From Entomortierella parvispora (Eukaryota > Mortierellomycota > Mortierellomycetes > Mortierellales > Mortierellaceae): DNA of 64,000 nucleotides. Made by a program: the position numbers and the translations under genes. The DNA is taken from positions 3,100,001 to 3,164,000 of the forward strand of contig OY752142.1 of the NCBI GenBank assembly GCA_963573315.1, read 5' to 3'. The notes beneath the pieces are model-generated. The model was not told where the DNA came from. It searched no databases and worked only from the letters and a program-made list of their open reading frames with translations. This document shows, in pieces, positions 1-11,878 of this stretch. Each line of letters opens with the position of its first letter. Position 1 is the stretch's first letter.

Positions 1-161
1 ATTGCCCCCCCCCCCCACACGCGCGCACAGAGGCACACACTCATCATTCGCTACACACATTTACATACACCACCATTGAGCTGCTGGACCAACACCACGC
101 CTTGTCACATGCATCCCTTTCCTTCTATTTCTGATCTTTGCTTCTCTACTCTTCGTCATAG

Positions 162-2429
162 CATGACTCTCATTCGGGCGAGTCCTCCTTGTCCTCAAGC
201 CCTGCTCCTTCAAAGTTCAACAACAGCGACTGGAGAGGCAACGGTCAAGGCCACAATCAATTCAGCATCCGGGAGCCGAGCCAGATAGAGTTTGAGGGCT
301 GCGGTCTCGACACTGAATCTGCCGTAAGTCTGTTCTTGCTTCTGCTTTTTTTGTCTTCATTACTTTGAGGCTTGCATTCGTAGCTCACTCGTCCTATCCT
401 TTTTTTATTCTTGTACTTAGCCTGATAACGACCTGCATATCGAATCGGTACAGATTGCATACCTGAGACTACAAAAGAAGCTGCGAGAGACAGAGTTGGA
501 GTATGAAGCACGTGCGAATGAGCAGACAAAAGAGGATGAGCAGAACCAGGAAAAGATTGACGATCTGAAGCGGGATCTGAAGACGATGCGGCGCGAGATT
601 TCAGAGCTCAAATACACAGAACAATCCAAGACGTCGCAGATCGCAGAGGTAAAGTATCATCAGGACTGTACATGGAAGCTCTCGAGTGGACTGCCTTTTA
701 AACTTTGAAGTCTCTTTCTTACCATGGACAATAGCTGGAGCAGCAGATAGCAAAGAGCGAGCGAACAAGCTCTACACAAAAAAACAGTGCCGCAACACTA
801 AAGAAGCAAAAAGACGAGCTCGAAGAAGAAAACGAGCACATGAAAGAGTCCCTGAGACTGAAAGAGGAAGCCCTGAATAGTGCGATCATTCGACTTACAG
901 CAATTGAGGCAGACTCACGCAGGGTGAGTACCATATCCTAGACCCCAGGAGATTGAACCACAGCAGTGAGATGTGAACTGACCAACGGATCCACTTCACT
1001 ACCACATTTATAGATTAACGCAGATCAAGAAACGATGGAGGAGCTTCGGGATCGATTGGCTGCTGAAATCACCAAGAACGAAGCTATGGCTTTTCAGTTG
1101 GAGCTAATGAATACTGAGAAGATGCGTCTAACTGAACTCACCGGAACCTTGAAGACCGAGGTCGAGAATCTCGGCGGGGGATTGTCAAGTCCTGCCTTTT
1201 ATGATGGAAACATTCAAGCAGAAGGAAGGGTATGTGCAGAGCAGCTTCAACAGCCAGTATCACCAACCTTGAACACTAAGCAAGCTAACAACCCTTGAAC
1301 TGTCATTTTAGACATTGATGTCTGAACTGCAAACAGCAGGATTCGGAGCCGGTATTGAAGCACCCGACGCAACCCCAGACTCGACCGTTGCCAGATCTCC
1401 AGATTCCACTGCGGCAAGATCACCGGACGCAAAGTGGGATCCAGGTAAGAGATAATAATAGGTCGAAGAATTTTAAGGATGTGACAACTCATTGCTGACT
1501 CATTGTTATCTCCTGTCTTTTTAGCACACGAGGGTGCGCGGCGACTGATACAGGAGAGTACATCTTTCAATCTGAAGTTGAAAAGGTCATCAATGCGGGA
1601 TCTTGGTCAACGATTCAAGGAGAGCGGACTTGATAAACAGCTTCAATCCCCCTCCTCATATACCCCCAACACCGATTTTTCTCAGACGGAGGATATCCTG
1701 AGCAAGGCTCTGTCACTGAAGACTAGGGCTGACGATGTCGACTGCGAATTGCCCCCTGGCCTTCAATCGTTGGAATCCAAAGAGATGTTGCTAAATAAGG
1801 AACTTGGAACGAATGCCGAGTTGATCGAGGATCTGTTCAAGGCGAGAGAGCCATCCCATCCTCTGGCTGTCACATTTACTGCCGAAATGGCGCTAGGCAG
1901 AGAACTTTCGGTTGCCAAACAACAAAAAGCTGATCGCGCCCGCCGTCGTAAAGTCCAAGGTAAGTTTCACATCTCCTGACGCAGAATGCCCTTGGTCGGG
2001 CGTGTTTTAAACTCCCATTTGACTGACTAATTCGCGTTCCTGTTCAAATTAGCCTCACGCGTGCTGACACAAGCAGAGGTGGTCGATCTTTTAAATCCTG
2101 GACACGCAAATCCGAGCAACGCCTACGCCAGCACACCAGTACCCACGACAAAAGCTCTCAGCAAAAAGGAGAACAAGAAGGTCATTGCCAACGTGACGCT
2201 TGTCTCCATGTACACGATCGTCGTTTACCTCTTTGGAGTGATTACCTCGGTATTCTTGGTCGACAATGGACAGGCTGGCGGTTTCAACTATGGACGTTTC
2301 CTCTCCTTTGATGCACTTCAGGAACAAAACTTTGACGACCATCCCAGTCGGTTCAAGGTGGTGGAGATTCTGTTTTACTGGCTCCAGAACCTTGTCTGGC
2401 AGGGCGATGGCGCCTACGTTCCAACGTAA
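162..2429 (+). CDS. Coiled-coil protein with one C-terminal membrane span (5' end uncertain)
   Basis: Not a family I recognise. Exons read as 162-323, 421-648, 735-923, 1014-1229, 1312-1444, 1525-1959 and 2053-2429; every junction is GT-AG and keeps frame, giving about 579 visible residues. The frame is closed by TAG at 159-161, which is also a good acceptor (CATAG), so the first exon and start lie further upstream, perhaps outside the window. Order: acidic/serine-rich start; about 210 residues of charged heptad-like coiled coil (exons 2-4); a short duplicated STVARSPD/STAARSPD linker; a second helical region; then one hydrophobic span (ANVTLVSMYTIVVYLFGVIT) about 85 residues from the end, and a tail ending in AYVPT. 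The layout suits a tail-anchored organelle or nuclear-envelope tether; that role is inference. The gene converges on the CWF19L1-like gene. Confidence 0.7.
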
Positions 2430-2896
2430 ATGCAGAGGACGCCCGTTCTCCTTCCCTGTGTCTTGCAGGTCATCACGTCTTTGATTGTCTACTATTTTAT
2501 TCCTTGATGATTTTTTTTATTTTCTTTTTACCTTCCCCCTCCTCCTTCCTCCTCAACGCCTGTTTTGCGCGCTTGTAAAACGTTCCACTCATATATCCGC
2601 CCTGTACACAACCAAAATCCTTGTCATGATCTCACTCCCCCCGCTCTTGGTCCCCTTTTTTTAAGACAAAGTTTTCTCAACGCTAGACGTTTTATGGACT
2701 CTTTGATCCTTTCATAAAAAAAACACCCCCAAAACCGAAAACGAACAAAGCCTGTAGCTCTTTTCGCTCCTCCAACCCCCATTATACCATGCTTTCCTGC
2801 ATCCTTCCAATAAAATAAAAACAAAAAAAAAAAATGAATACATTACATTGTGGTCGTGTTTTCTTCCTTTCGACCTCCAAAAATCTCTGATCTAGT
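2430..2896. other. Convergent 3' intergenic region
   Basis: This 467-bp stretch separates two convergent stop codons. It is T- and C-rich on the left and A-rich near 2807-2834, where an AATAAAATAAAA stretch is a plausible polyadenylation signal for the plus-strand gene. I see no coding potential. Confidence 0.6.
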
Positions 2897-5366
2897 CTAG
2901 AGTAGGGTAAAGTCATGGTCCTTGAAGACGTTCTTGAAAGCCACGCTGTCCTTCCGTTCCTCCTCTGGGGACTTGACACAGTTCTTCCAAAAGGCTCTCT
3001 GGGGCATGTTCAAGGCCTTGGCCAGGACATTTCTTCCGAATTGCATGTCGATCCTCTGATCGACTGGGATGACGCAATACAGGTTCCGGCCTGATGGCAA
3101 CTCGACCTTGAAGTAACCTGATCCTCCTGACGGCTTTGTCTCTTGCCATTCTGCCTTGACTTCCAATTCCGCATCCATCTCTGCCTCACCTCCCTCTGAA
3201 GAAAGAGCCTGTGCTGCCCTTTGACCATAGGTGGGTCCAGAACGGCGCGAAGAAGAAGAAGAGGCAGAGGTGTAGAATGAATCAATCTCTTCTTGGAACG
3301 CAGCCTCGACGGCTTCGACTTTGTCCATAGGAACAGCCATGGCTTGAGTATGAGCATGCTGGAGTGCCCCCCGTTGACTCAATTCCCACACGACCAATGC
3401 GGCACCCTTGGATTTGTAAAGGTTTCTCAGTCCATCCTTGTACTGCCTCAATTCCGAATCTAAATCTGATTTCGCTTCTGGGTCCACGGTCGCGAAGGAG
3501 CTGTAATGGTTGATAGTGATCAAGATCACATGTCCGCCTCCAGGGATCAAAGCTTGGGTTGGGTCCTCGGTCGAGGGCATCTGACCCTTGGCCAAGGTCA
3601 TGTAAACCTCGGTTCCAATCGAGACAATCAAGTTTTTGTCGACTTCGGGGTTGGAGAGACAGAACCAACAAGGGGGTGGGGGTGCATTGGCATCACTGAT
3701 CTTGAAGGAAGGTCGTCCAGATCGGGCGGCTGCGTTATGGGAGTCCTTCTCGGGGCACTCCTGGATCCGATGTCCTGGTTTGTTGCAAATCCTGCAGATA
3801 TATTCCAGTCGAGACTTTGCTTCCTCCTGAATCAATGGGCACTCGCGGATGAAATGACCTGGTTGATGACATTTGTTACACACGTATCCGTCAGGAACTC
3901 CAGGCGACGCAAAGGCGCCGGTTCCAGTTCCGGGACAGTCCTTGACGAGATGTCCAGGCACGTTGCATTTGCGACAGACATATCCACGAGGAGGTTCGTT
4001 CCTGACACGCTTCTGATCCCAAAAGAAACTCTCTCCCTCCTGGATAGAAAAAAAAAGAAGAGATGTCAACTCTCGGAAAATTCCAAGAATCAGAGGAAAA
4101 AAAACATCAGCCTTCACTTTACCTGTTCATTCCGAGGACGCTTCCTGATCTCAGCCAAAGTGGCCAAAGGTGAGTCTGTCGTCACGGCATTGATCGAAGC
4201 TGCAAGGACCTCGTCCGAGGCCTTGGCCAAGGGCACGATATTAAAAGCATAGAACCATCGCTGCTTGTTCTTGTTGCCAACCTCTCCCAATCCAATGAAC
4301 CGTGTCGCGTGATCAGCTCCATTCGTGTTCTTGTAAGGTGCGCGTTCCCAAAATTGTCCCGATCGGGCTGCAAAATGATATCTGGGTTGTAATTGAGAGG
4401 CTGCTCTGGACACCACGGGGGAGAAGGTGCTGGTTTCCTGATTCTGGGGGGCTGCTCCTGCTGCTCCTGCGGGGGTCGCTGGGACACGCTCAAGGATGCC
4501 TGCGGGCCATTCATGAGAGAGAAAGATGTCAACGCCGTGCTTGGTGGTATCCATGATGGAGACCTTTTCGGTTGATTTGACGAGTGCATCCACTTGGGCT
4601 TTGGTGTAATGGTGTTTGAGAAGGGATTGATCAAAGTTTTCATCCTCAAGGTCGCCCTCATACACGGTACTGTCATAAGTTCCACTCAGCGACGCCACTT
4701 TCACAGATTGAGAAGTTGTCATCACTCCGTGAGATTCTAAGAGTAGGGGGAAACAAAAAAAAAATAGACAGAGAGGGTCATTAGGAACAATTACCCAAGA
4801 GCAAATATTGGGAGGGATATCCGTAGTATGGATTGTCGTATTTCCGTACCGAGATAGAAAAGGTTGTTACAGACTTCGCCTCCATTCCTGGCCGCTCTAC
4901 GTTCCACGATTCCAGGGACGCCATGATCTCCATGAATGAAATAGGTCGTGATAGGGACTAGGTAAAAAAAGAAAGAGTTCAAATGAAAGGACATGAGTTC
5001 ACGGTGCTCCAAAGGACTCTTTTCTTCTTTCTGCCTTTGTCCTGTGTTCAATCAACTTTACAATCCAGCTTGTTCTCCATAAGTTCGTCAATGGTCTCGA
5101 TAGGCGTCTCCTTGGAAAAGAAATTGCCTGTGCAGAACAAGATATCAAAAGGTCCATGCTTGGCATTGATGGTCCCGACTTTGCTGCACAGGTTGCGAAG
5201 ATCGCCATTGGCTGATCCCACAACAAGACTGAGATGTTGGCGATTTTGTTGACATCAATAGTAAAAAAAAAAGGGACAGTCAGTTACAATGAGAAGCAGG
5301 TTCTTGGGCAAAGGCGAAACAGAAGAGGGCGTTGAAGGGGGCCTCTTACACTTTGACCGAGCTCAT
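2897..5366 (-). CDS. CWF19L1: CWF19-like protein 1 / Drn1 (CwfJ family) with three zinc knuckles
   Basis: Exons on the minus strand: 5350-5366, 5062-5228, 4850-4957, 4123-4736 and 2897-4039, all GT-AG and in frame (about 680 residues). The N-terminus (VLVVGSANGDLRNL, FDILFCTGNFFS, YFIHGDHGVP) matches the metallophosphatase-like domain of CWF19L1/Drn1, followed by the VASLSGTYDS segment. Three CCHC zinc knuckles (C-x2-C-x4-H-x4-C; CRKCNVPGH, CNKCHQPGH, CRICNKPGH) precede the CwfJ_C_1 HIT-like domain (CWFCLSNP, GGGHVILITINHY, QHAHTQAM) and the CwfJ_C_2 domain to the C-terminus. Family members associate with spliceosomes and with lariat debranching enzyme; the S. cerevisiae protein is Drn1. Human CWF19L1 and yeast Drn1 lack zinc knuckles as far as I recall, so these may add RNA contact. 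A CACGTGAT box lies about 75 bp upstream of the start. Confidence 0.88.
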
Positions 5367-5643
5367 AATGGATTGTCGAAGAGAGGGAGATTTGAGGTGC
5401 AGCAATGAATGATCGCCTTTCAATCGCGAGCGGTGAGGGCACGTGATTGTTGCCACCAATTTCATTACACAGGAAAAGAAAGCTCTTTATGATTGGTAGT
5501 GTGCTCAGGCTGCAGCAGTGTAGAGTGTCATATGCGATTACGTGAGAGTGAGATCAGGGAGATAGAAGGAAGGATAAAAAATGGAGGGAAGGCGGGCAAT
5601 GGTAAAGAGGGAGCGAGGTGAAGAAAAGGCGGCGATAGATTCT

Positions 5644-8600
5644 CTAGATCAGCCACACCATGGCCAGCATCACCACTGGTATAACCAGGTTATCATTCTG
5701 CTCAGAGACTGCCTCCAGCATCGCAGCCACAGATACCGCCAGGCCGTATCGGAGTACACCCCACAACGACCAAGTCACTGCGGACCAATCTTCCCAAGTC
5801 GAGAACGATAACAGGGAGGCTGGACGCAGAGATGAAGGTGATGCAACAGCAGGGAAAGAAGATACAGAGGTTCTTGTAGAGTCAAGAACGGACCCAACGG
5901 CTCCATGCTGACCTGCAACGAATCCAGGGGTCGACGCCGGCATCTTGATAGATACAAATGACGATCCAGTCACGGAAGGGGTCGAAAACGGAGACAGAGA
6001 TGTTGCCAAAGGCGAATTCAAGAGTGAAGCTGCCAAAGACGAAGAACCAGCAGAGGCCCCTGTCGCCGCACCAGAACCAGTGGCTTGCATTGATGACAGG
6101 GAAGATGCAGAGGACGCGACAAGACCTGAGCCAAACACAAAGCTCATGACCCACATGCCGATAAAGACCGTCCCTGCTGCAAACATAACCGAGGCCACAA
6201 AGGCGATCGTACCCTCCACCGTCTTGATTGTACCGGGCCAACGATGGCGACCATAACGCTTACCCACAATCGAGGCCATAGCATCACCAACTCCAAGGGA
6301 AAAGATTCCAGAAAGGCCGGCAAGAATATGGTGCTCTGCTAGCCACACTGGGGTTGCACAGCCCATCAACAGGTACAGATGACTAAGGATAATAGGTCCT
6401 CCGTCGCGCCCATCCAAGAAGCCGACCAAAAAAAGATGGATTTCCTTGCCAAAGGGAACGACTGCGAAATAACGAATATACTCCAAGAAGATGAGCGACG
6501 CTAGACCGACAGAGAAGGCGATATGCATGAAAGGTTCCTAAAACATAAGTGAATAAAACTATTGTCAGATTGGGTTCGAAAAATAGGAAGAAAGGCTCAG
6601 TCGGGTCAAATGGACCTACATCTGTCAAGTAACCGGGCACAAACATGAGGACTGCCAAGGCGTGGTAGTACTTGCGCCGGTTGTTCAACGACCCCATAAT
6701 CGAGCGTCTACTGATAGACGTGTTCATCCAGTAGAAGAAGGCAATTGAGCATGTCACTGCCGACAGCCAATACAGGCAAAGACCCAATCGACTCCATCCG
6801 ATCTTGATCGACAAGAGTCTGTTGAAATCAAACATTGATCCAGCAATTATGGTGCCGGATACCTCATCCACAACGGGTTCGGGGAAAACCTTGGTCATGA
6901 ACATGAACTCGATCAGCCACATGAATGGATTCTGACCCAGCACGCGTTGACACCGTGGCATGATCAAGACCATGACGATCACGAACAGCCCAGAGTAAAC
7001 GACCGCGGCGGACAACTTCTTTTTGAGTTCGCGCTTTTGTAAATTGGCCAGAGAGGCGCCTTTGGTAGGCATCTGTGCCAGCTTGCGGCAGTACATGAGT
7101 GCCGGAGTTAAGAGGACACCGATCAACAGCATTCCTACGACCAAAGTCAGCAAGAACAGAAACTGAGGGTTCTCCAACGCTCGAGTCACAGCAGTGGTTA
7201 CTGCAGATCCACGGGACGATTCCATCCAAGACTGCCCTGCATCCAGAGATGTGGGACTTGGGGTCATAAAAGCCATGATCAACGTTTCATGAATAAGTAG
7301 TGTAATGACTTGGGCCAGGATCGTCAACTCGCCAAAGGTAAATGAGCGACGGTAAAAGTAGGCGAACCCAATCATTAGGGCCTGGAATACGTTCTGGTTC
7401 AACATGACCATCCCGGCGCCGGTGTTTTCCAATCCTGGAATCCATTTGAACTTAGCCAGAAGAGTCACTAGACAGGTATAGGCACCTCCAAACCCAAGAG
7501 CAATGATCCACACCTCTTCTCGGTCACTTGAACGTTCCGTTTCCGAGAAGGATGAAGACGATGGCGAGCTCATAAAAAGGCTAGGGAGTTGATGTTGAGG
7601 TTGCTGGTGGTGATGATGATTCATCTGGTCGTTCGAAAACATGAATGCGTCCTGCAATTCTTGCTGCCGTTGCTGAATGTTCTTGAGTGTGGATAATGAT
7701 CCAGAAGAAGCTGCTGATAGGGTGGGTGAGGAGGGCGAAGAAGGCGAGGAAATAGCATGCTTCTTCTGTTGGTTTGGGTATAGGCTGCTGTCGTTGAAAT
7801 GAGTTTCCGCTGAGGTAGTGGCACCTGCCGTCACTGCTGGAGTGAGTGGGGTGATGGTTGACACCGAAGTGGAGCTCAAGTTGTGGCTTGACATGGAAGT
7901 GGAAGGGGTTGAAGCCACAGAAGTCGAAGACATGGTCATCATTGGTGGGGGTAGCAGAATGCCGTCAAGGATGGAAGGCTTAGATGCACCCGCTCTACCA
8001 TACACTCCGGATCCTGTAGAAGAATGATCCTCAAAGATCTTAAGCAACATCATATGGACCAAGACCGAAAATCCAAAGATAAGCGACAGGGCCAAGTTGG
8101 AAAGAACGGACTCTGCTGTCTGCAATCCTGCAATTCCAGTAGTAGAAAACTTTTCGTCCGTCACTGTCTGAACAAACTTGGCTGCCAGAACGATCGGTAC
8201 CAGAACGGTGGCGAAAATTGAACCGTTATCTGCTCCTTTTCTGTGGTTGTTGATTAAAAGTCGCTCATTAGGAATCAAATGGGAGAAACAAGGGGGGAGA
8301 AACATATAGTGCAACTTTCGATTTCACCACCGAGTAAAACTCACCTGTACCAATGCGCCTCTGATCCCCACACCCTCCACTGAGGCATGGCGCCTTCGGC
8401 CGATCGACACCATCGGCTTTGGAAACTTCCAAATACTGGCTCTGCCTTCCCTGTGCCTCCTGCTGATCCTGAAGCAACCCCCCCTTGACCAGATGCATCT
8501 TGGTTCTGCTGGCTCTCCTGAAGCAATTCTGCTGCAATATCCTTTTGCAGAGCCACGTTATCATCATCATCCGAGTCATCGTCGCTGTCAGCAACAACCG

Positions 8601-9827
8601 CCGCTGCCACTGAGGTGTGAGTCGCCGTTGTTTTCAAATATCGATTGGATCTCTTCTGTAATGGCTGCAACGGCTGGTTCTTGTGCACTGGGAACTGCAG
8701 GCGATGATCGTGCGCGGTCAAAAAGACGGCATGTGTCAATGTCAAGAGTACGAATCCTAGTAGAGCGTGAAGGGAAACGAACAGAGTGGATACAATTAGC
8801 ACGTGTTAAATCCCATGGACCAAGAGCATGACAATTATCAACGCCTGCAAAGGCCCGGGATATATAAAGGGGGTCGAGATAGAAGGTCCACATTCCAGAA
8901 ATCGATCCCCAATCCTCATTTTGCGATTGTGAGCCTCCTGTAGATGCCACTGCCAAGAGCACGATCCCGTCGCACAATGGCTCCGAGATCAATTTCCCCC
9001 ACGAGTTTGTTCTTCGGTTTTTCCACGCGCCTGACAACTTCGTTTAGTGGAGAAGGACAGGAACTGGGTTGCGTTGAAACCCCTTGCGATGCTACAAGAG
9101 CCTCCTTCCCCCCGCCCTGACTGATGAGCCCGGATCCACTGTTGTTGAAATCATTTCTCATACCTGCGCCCAAGGCCCAGGAACTCCGGGACAGAACAGG
9201 TAAGGACTCGGAAAGGTATTGTCGTTGTTGATGCTCCCGCCAGGAGTATGGAGAGGTTGATGAGGCTGCATGAGAGGTTAAGCACGATGGCGAAACTGGT
9301 GGTGCTGCTACTGGTGAAGGCCAGTTTCGGGAGAGGGTCGATTCTGAGGACGTCAAGTCCAGTCCATCCTGGTCTTGCCAAAGATGCTGCAGAAAACTGT
9401 AATCCAGCGTCATCATGCGGTAACCGGCCAAAAGGCCCATGCCCACCATCAGTCCGCGCTCAATCCTGACTCTCAGCAGGTTGGCTCTCCTCCGTCGCTG
9501 TGCATGAGTCTGAGCAGGCCTGTTGGCTAGAGGCGAGGCTGCTGTGGCGCCGCCATGGAGTTGTCCGGACGATCCGTTCCTCTTTAGTGGACCAGGAGAC
9601 AACCTTGGCATCCCTGGAGCAGCAGACGATGTGACGTAGGATGCAGATTTGTGCCTCGAGTGACGCTGATATGCCTTTGCATCCTGGCTGTGGTAGGATG
9701 GGCGGCGGCGCAAAGTCGATGCTGAGGCCGAGAGAGGTCGGCTGGATCGCAGAGGCGTTTCGAGGGTGTGGCTATGACCCTCTGCGAATCCGGATGTGAA
9801 GGAAAGTGGCTGGTCCTGCATCATCAT
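5644..9827 (-). CDS. SEC59: Dolichol kinase with long N-terminal extension
   Basis: Phosphorylates dolichol with CTP at the ER membrane to give dolichyl phosphate, the carrier lipid for N-glycans, O-mannose and GPI anchors. Diagnostic C-terminal parts: KYYHALAVLMFVPGYLTD, spliced to EPFMHIAFSVGLASL, then LVGFLDGRDGGPIILSHLYLL and GVGDAMASIVGKRYGRHRWP, the cytosolic CTP-binding region. Firm exons are 5644-6537, 6620-8240 and one ending at 8345; many hydrophobic spans lie in the middle exon. I chose the first of three tandem ATGs (9827). The N-terminal third is Ser/Arg-rich and probably cytosolic. Splicing between about 8750 and 9000 is unresolved: the frame has a TAA near 8806-8808, so an intron with a GCTAAT branch-like box and CTACTAG acceptor near 8757 is likely, but I could not fix its donor. 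A Ser/Thr/His-rich insertion (about 7550-7990) is longer than usual for the family. Confidence 0.87.
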
Positions 9828-10174
9828 TGTGGTCTGCCACAAGGACTTTTTTCTGCAAGGATGGGGGAGGATGGATGGAGCGAAAGGGCGAGGGACAAAG
9901 AGGAAAGAGGAGGAGGAAGAGGAACAGCTGGAGGAGGAGAACAGAAGGATGGCGCGGTGTTGGTCCGATTCGATTTGATTCCACAATCTGGAGGAGCAAA
10001 AGTGCCTATTTATACGCATTCAGTATTTGCACGTGCACACACACGGACCAGAGAAATTTCCGTGTCGATCAAGGACAAGACTCTTTGACCTCAAGGTCTG
10101 GGCTTTTTCCTTTTGGATCGCTCCTGGAGACAATGACGAGATTCTTGCAACTACTTGACAAGAGGCTCTACAGG
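9828..10174. other. SEC59 upstream / CSN8 downstream region
   Basis: This 347-bp gap lies upstream of the SEC59 start and just past the CSN8 stop. It carries a purine-rich tract (9890-9950), which is pyrimidine-rich on the SEC59 sense strand, and a CACGTG palindrome at 10030-10035. No gene is seen. Confidence 0.5.
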
Positions 10175-11496
10175 TTATTTACTGACAGCAAGCCAAATAT
10201 GGATGTTGCTTTTCATCTCGTCTTCAGGACATTCTTTTATTTTCGAATCCAGGGCAGCAAAGGCGTCTACCCTCTTGTCGTTTAAAGAGGAGACGATATT
10301 GGTCACCCTTACGATTCTTGCTTCACTTCCAAATGCGCCACAACGTCCGCCAGTTTTCGGACCTCCTGCAAACCCACAGCCCTGTTTGGCGTAACCTCTG
10401 TTTGTGGTGAGTTGTAGATGAAGGAAAAAATGAGAAAGTGGAAGCAAGTGTGAGTACAACCTCGGCAGAAACTTGTAGAGGATTCGTAGAACCAGAGTCC
10501 ATCCCCTTACCTGGCGCCTTTGGATACAACAATCCAGTCGCAGAGTCGAATCGCCATCCTCTGGTTGCAACGAGTTCTATCATAGAGAATCATCAATGAG
10601 TGGCATGATTCTTGAAACCAGCGTCACAAGTGAGAATGAAAAAAGATATCTTATAACTTCACATACGTTCTGCCGCAGTATCCTCTGCAAGCCAAATGCG
10701 AGATGCCGCCAATTGAAGTGGAAGCGATGTGTATGCCTTTGCCAATAAATCCAGTTCTCTGTTTTGAATGGAATCTATGTAAACACCCACGAGAAATAAT
10801 ATGTTAGTCTGAGAGACATATTGTTGAGAATGCTCTGGACAAACAGGTCTCTTATCATTTAGGTACAGCTTTACCTTGCAACAAAGCAATCAAAGGTGCG
10901 AGTGTAGTGCTCCATCGGGACTGATGAAGAAGAGTATAAATGTCCTTCAAGTTTCCTTTCTGTCGCTCCCACTGACGCATTGCCTCCATGACCTGAATCA
11001 GCGTCGTCAGCTGTGGGTGCTGGGTCTTGAAGTCTTCGGGGACGCGGTGGACCAAACTGCGGGCAGAGAACCTATAGTCATCGCAAAACACAAAACAAAC
11101 AGCCAAACCAGAGCCAGTTAGGTATCAAGCTCCTGCGTTGTTTGCGACAATCCTCCTGTGGTACAGTTTGTCGAGTTCGTTGAGAGTCATTACAGGTCAT
11201 TGGCCACCAAATAAGAAGCAAGCAGGGGTTCGTAGATTGTGTTCATGGGGACGGCATCGATATCAATGACGGACACCTATACGATGGGATTGACCAATGT
11301 AAGAAGGGCAGCAGCATGAGTACTCTCGACATTAAACAACATGAGAGGCAAGAACGGGAGAGCCGAGGAGCAAGGCGCAGGCAAGTCTGATTACTTGAAA
11401 CTCGAGCTGCTCGTAAAGAGGAATGAGCTCTTGGTAACGCCCTGTCTGGAGACACACGTCTGCCTGCTCCAAGAGCGCCTGAGTAGTCAAAGCCAT
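10175..11496 (-). CDS. CSN8: COP9 signalosome subunit 8
   Basis: Small PCI-domain subunit of the COP9 signalosome, which removes NEDD8 from cullins and so tunes SCF-type ubiquitin ligases. Minus-strand exons: 11395-11496, 11194-11276, 10875-11071, 10667-10774, 10511-10576 and 10175-10397; all junctions are GT-AG and in frame, giving about 258 residues. Diagnostic stretches line up along human CSN8: LLASYLVANDLFSARSLVHR, YTLLHQSRWSTTLAPLIALL, LLAKAYTSLPLQLAASRIW and TRGWRFDSATGLLYPKAP. The C-terminal exon (VTPNRAVGLQEVRKLADVV onward) extends beyond the usual end by about 70 residues. The start ATG is the first in the frame and gives a compact N-terminus. The gene is divergent from GPI2, with 382 bp between the start codons. 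Confidence 0.88.
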
Positions 11497-11878
11497 AGAA
11501 GTGGGATGAGTTGAGGTCTGTTGTTTGCTAAGGAAGAAGGGGTCCAAAGAGAAGGCGACAGGAATGAGGAAAAGGAGAAAAGGCGATGAACGAGCATCCT
11601 TCACATGGACTGCGCGACCAAGACGCGTTTGCGCCCCGTTGCGCCTCCATTTTGTGGCTGAGCTCGGACGGTGATGTTCCCTTGCTTGGTAGAGGGTTTG
11701 CATGCATGCATCTCTCTGCTCGCTTTCTTTCTCGTCCAGTCTCTTTTTTTTCCCCTGTCTTATTCATTCACTCGCTCAGGACCGGCGCTGGACTGCTTGT
11801 GACTCTGACGTGCATTCGAGGCGCAGGATCGACCCAAAGACCATCACGACTCATACATCTTGAATTCAGCATTTGTGA
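11497..11878. promoter_or_regulatory. Divergent promoter CSN8 / GPI2
   Basis: The 382 bp between two oppositely oriented start codons must hold both promoters. I see TTTCTTTCTCG- and TTTTTTTTCCCC-type pyrimidine tracts on the plus strand (11720-11760), in the GPI2 direction, but no clear TATA box. Confidence 0.5.

Noticed and set aside
8861-8870. TATATAAAGG box
   Set aside because: It looks like a TATA box but lies within the SEC59 gene, far from any plus-strand start.
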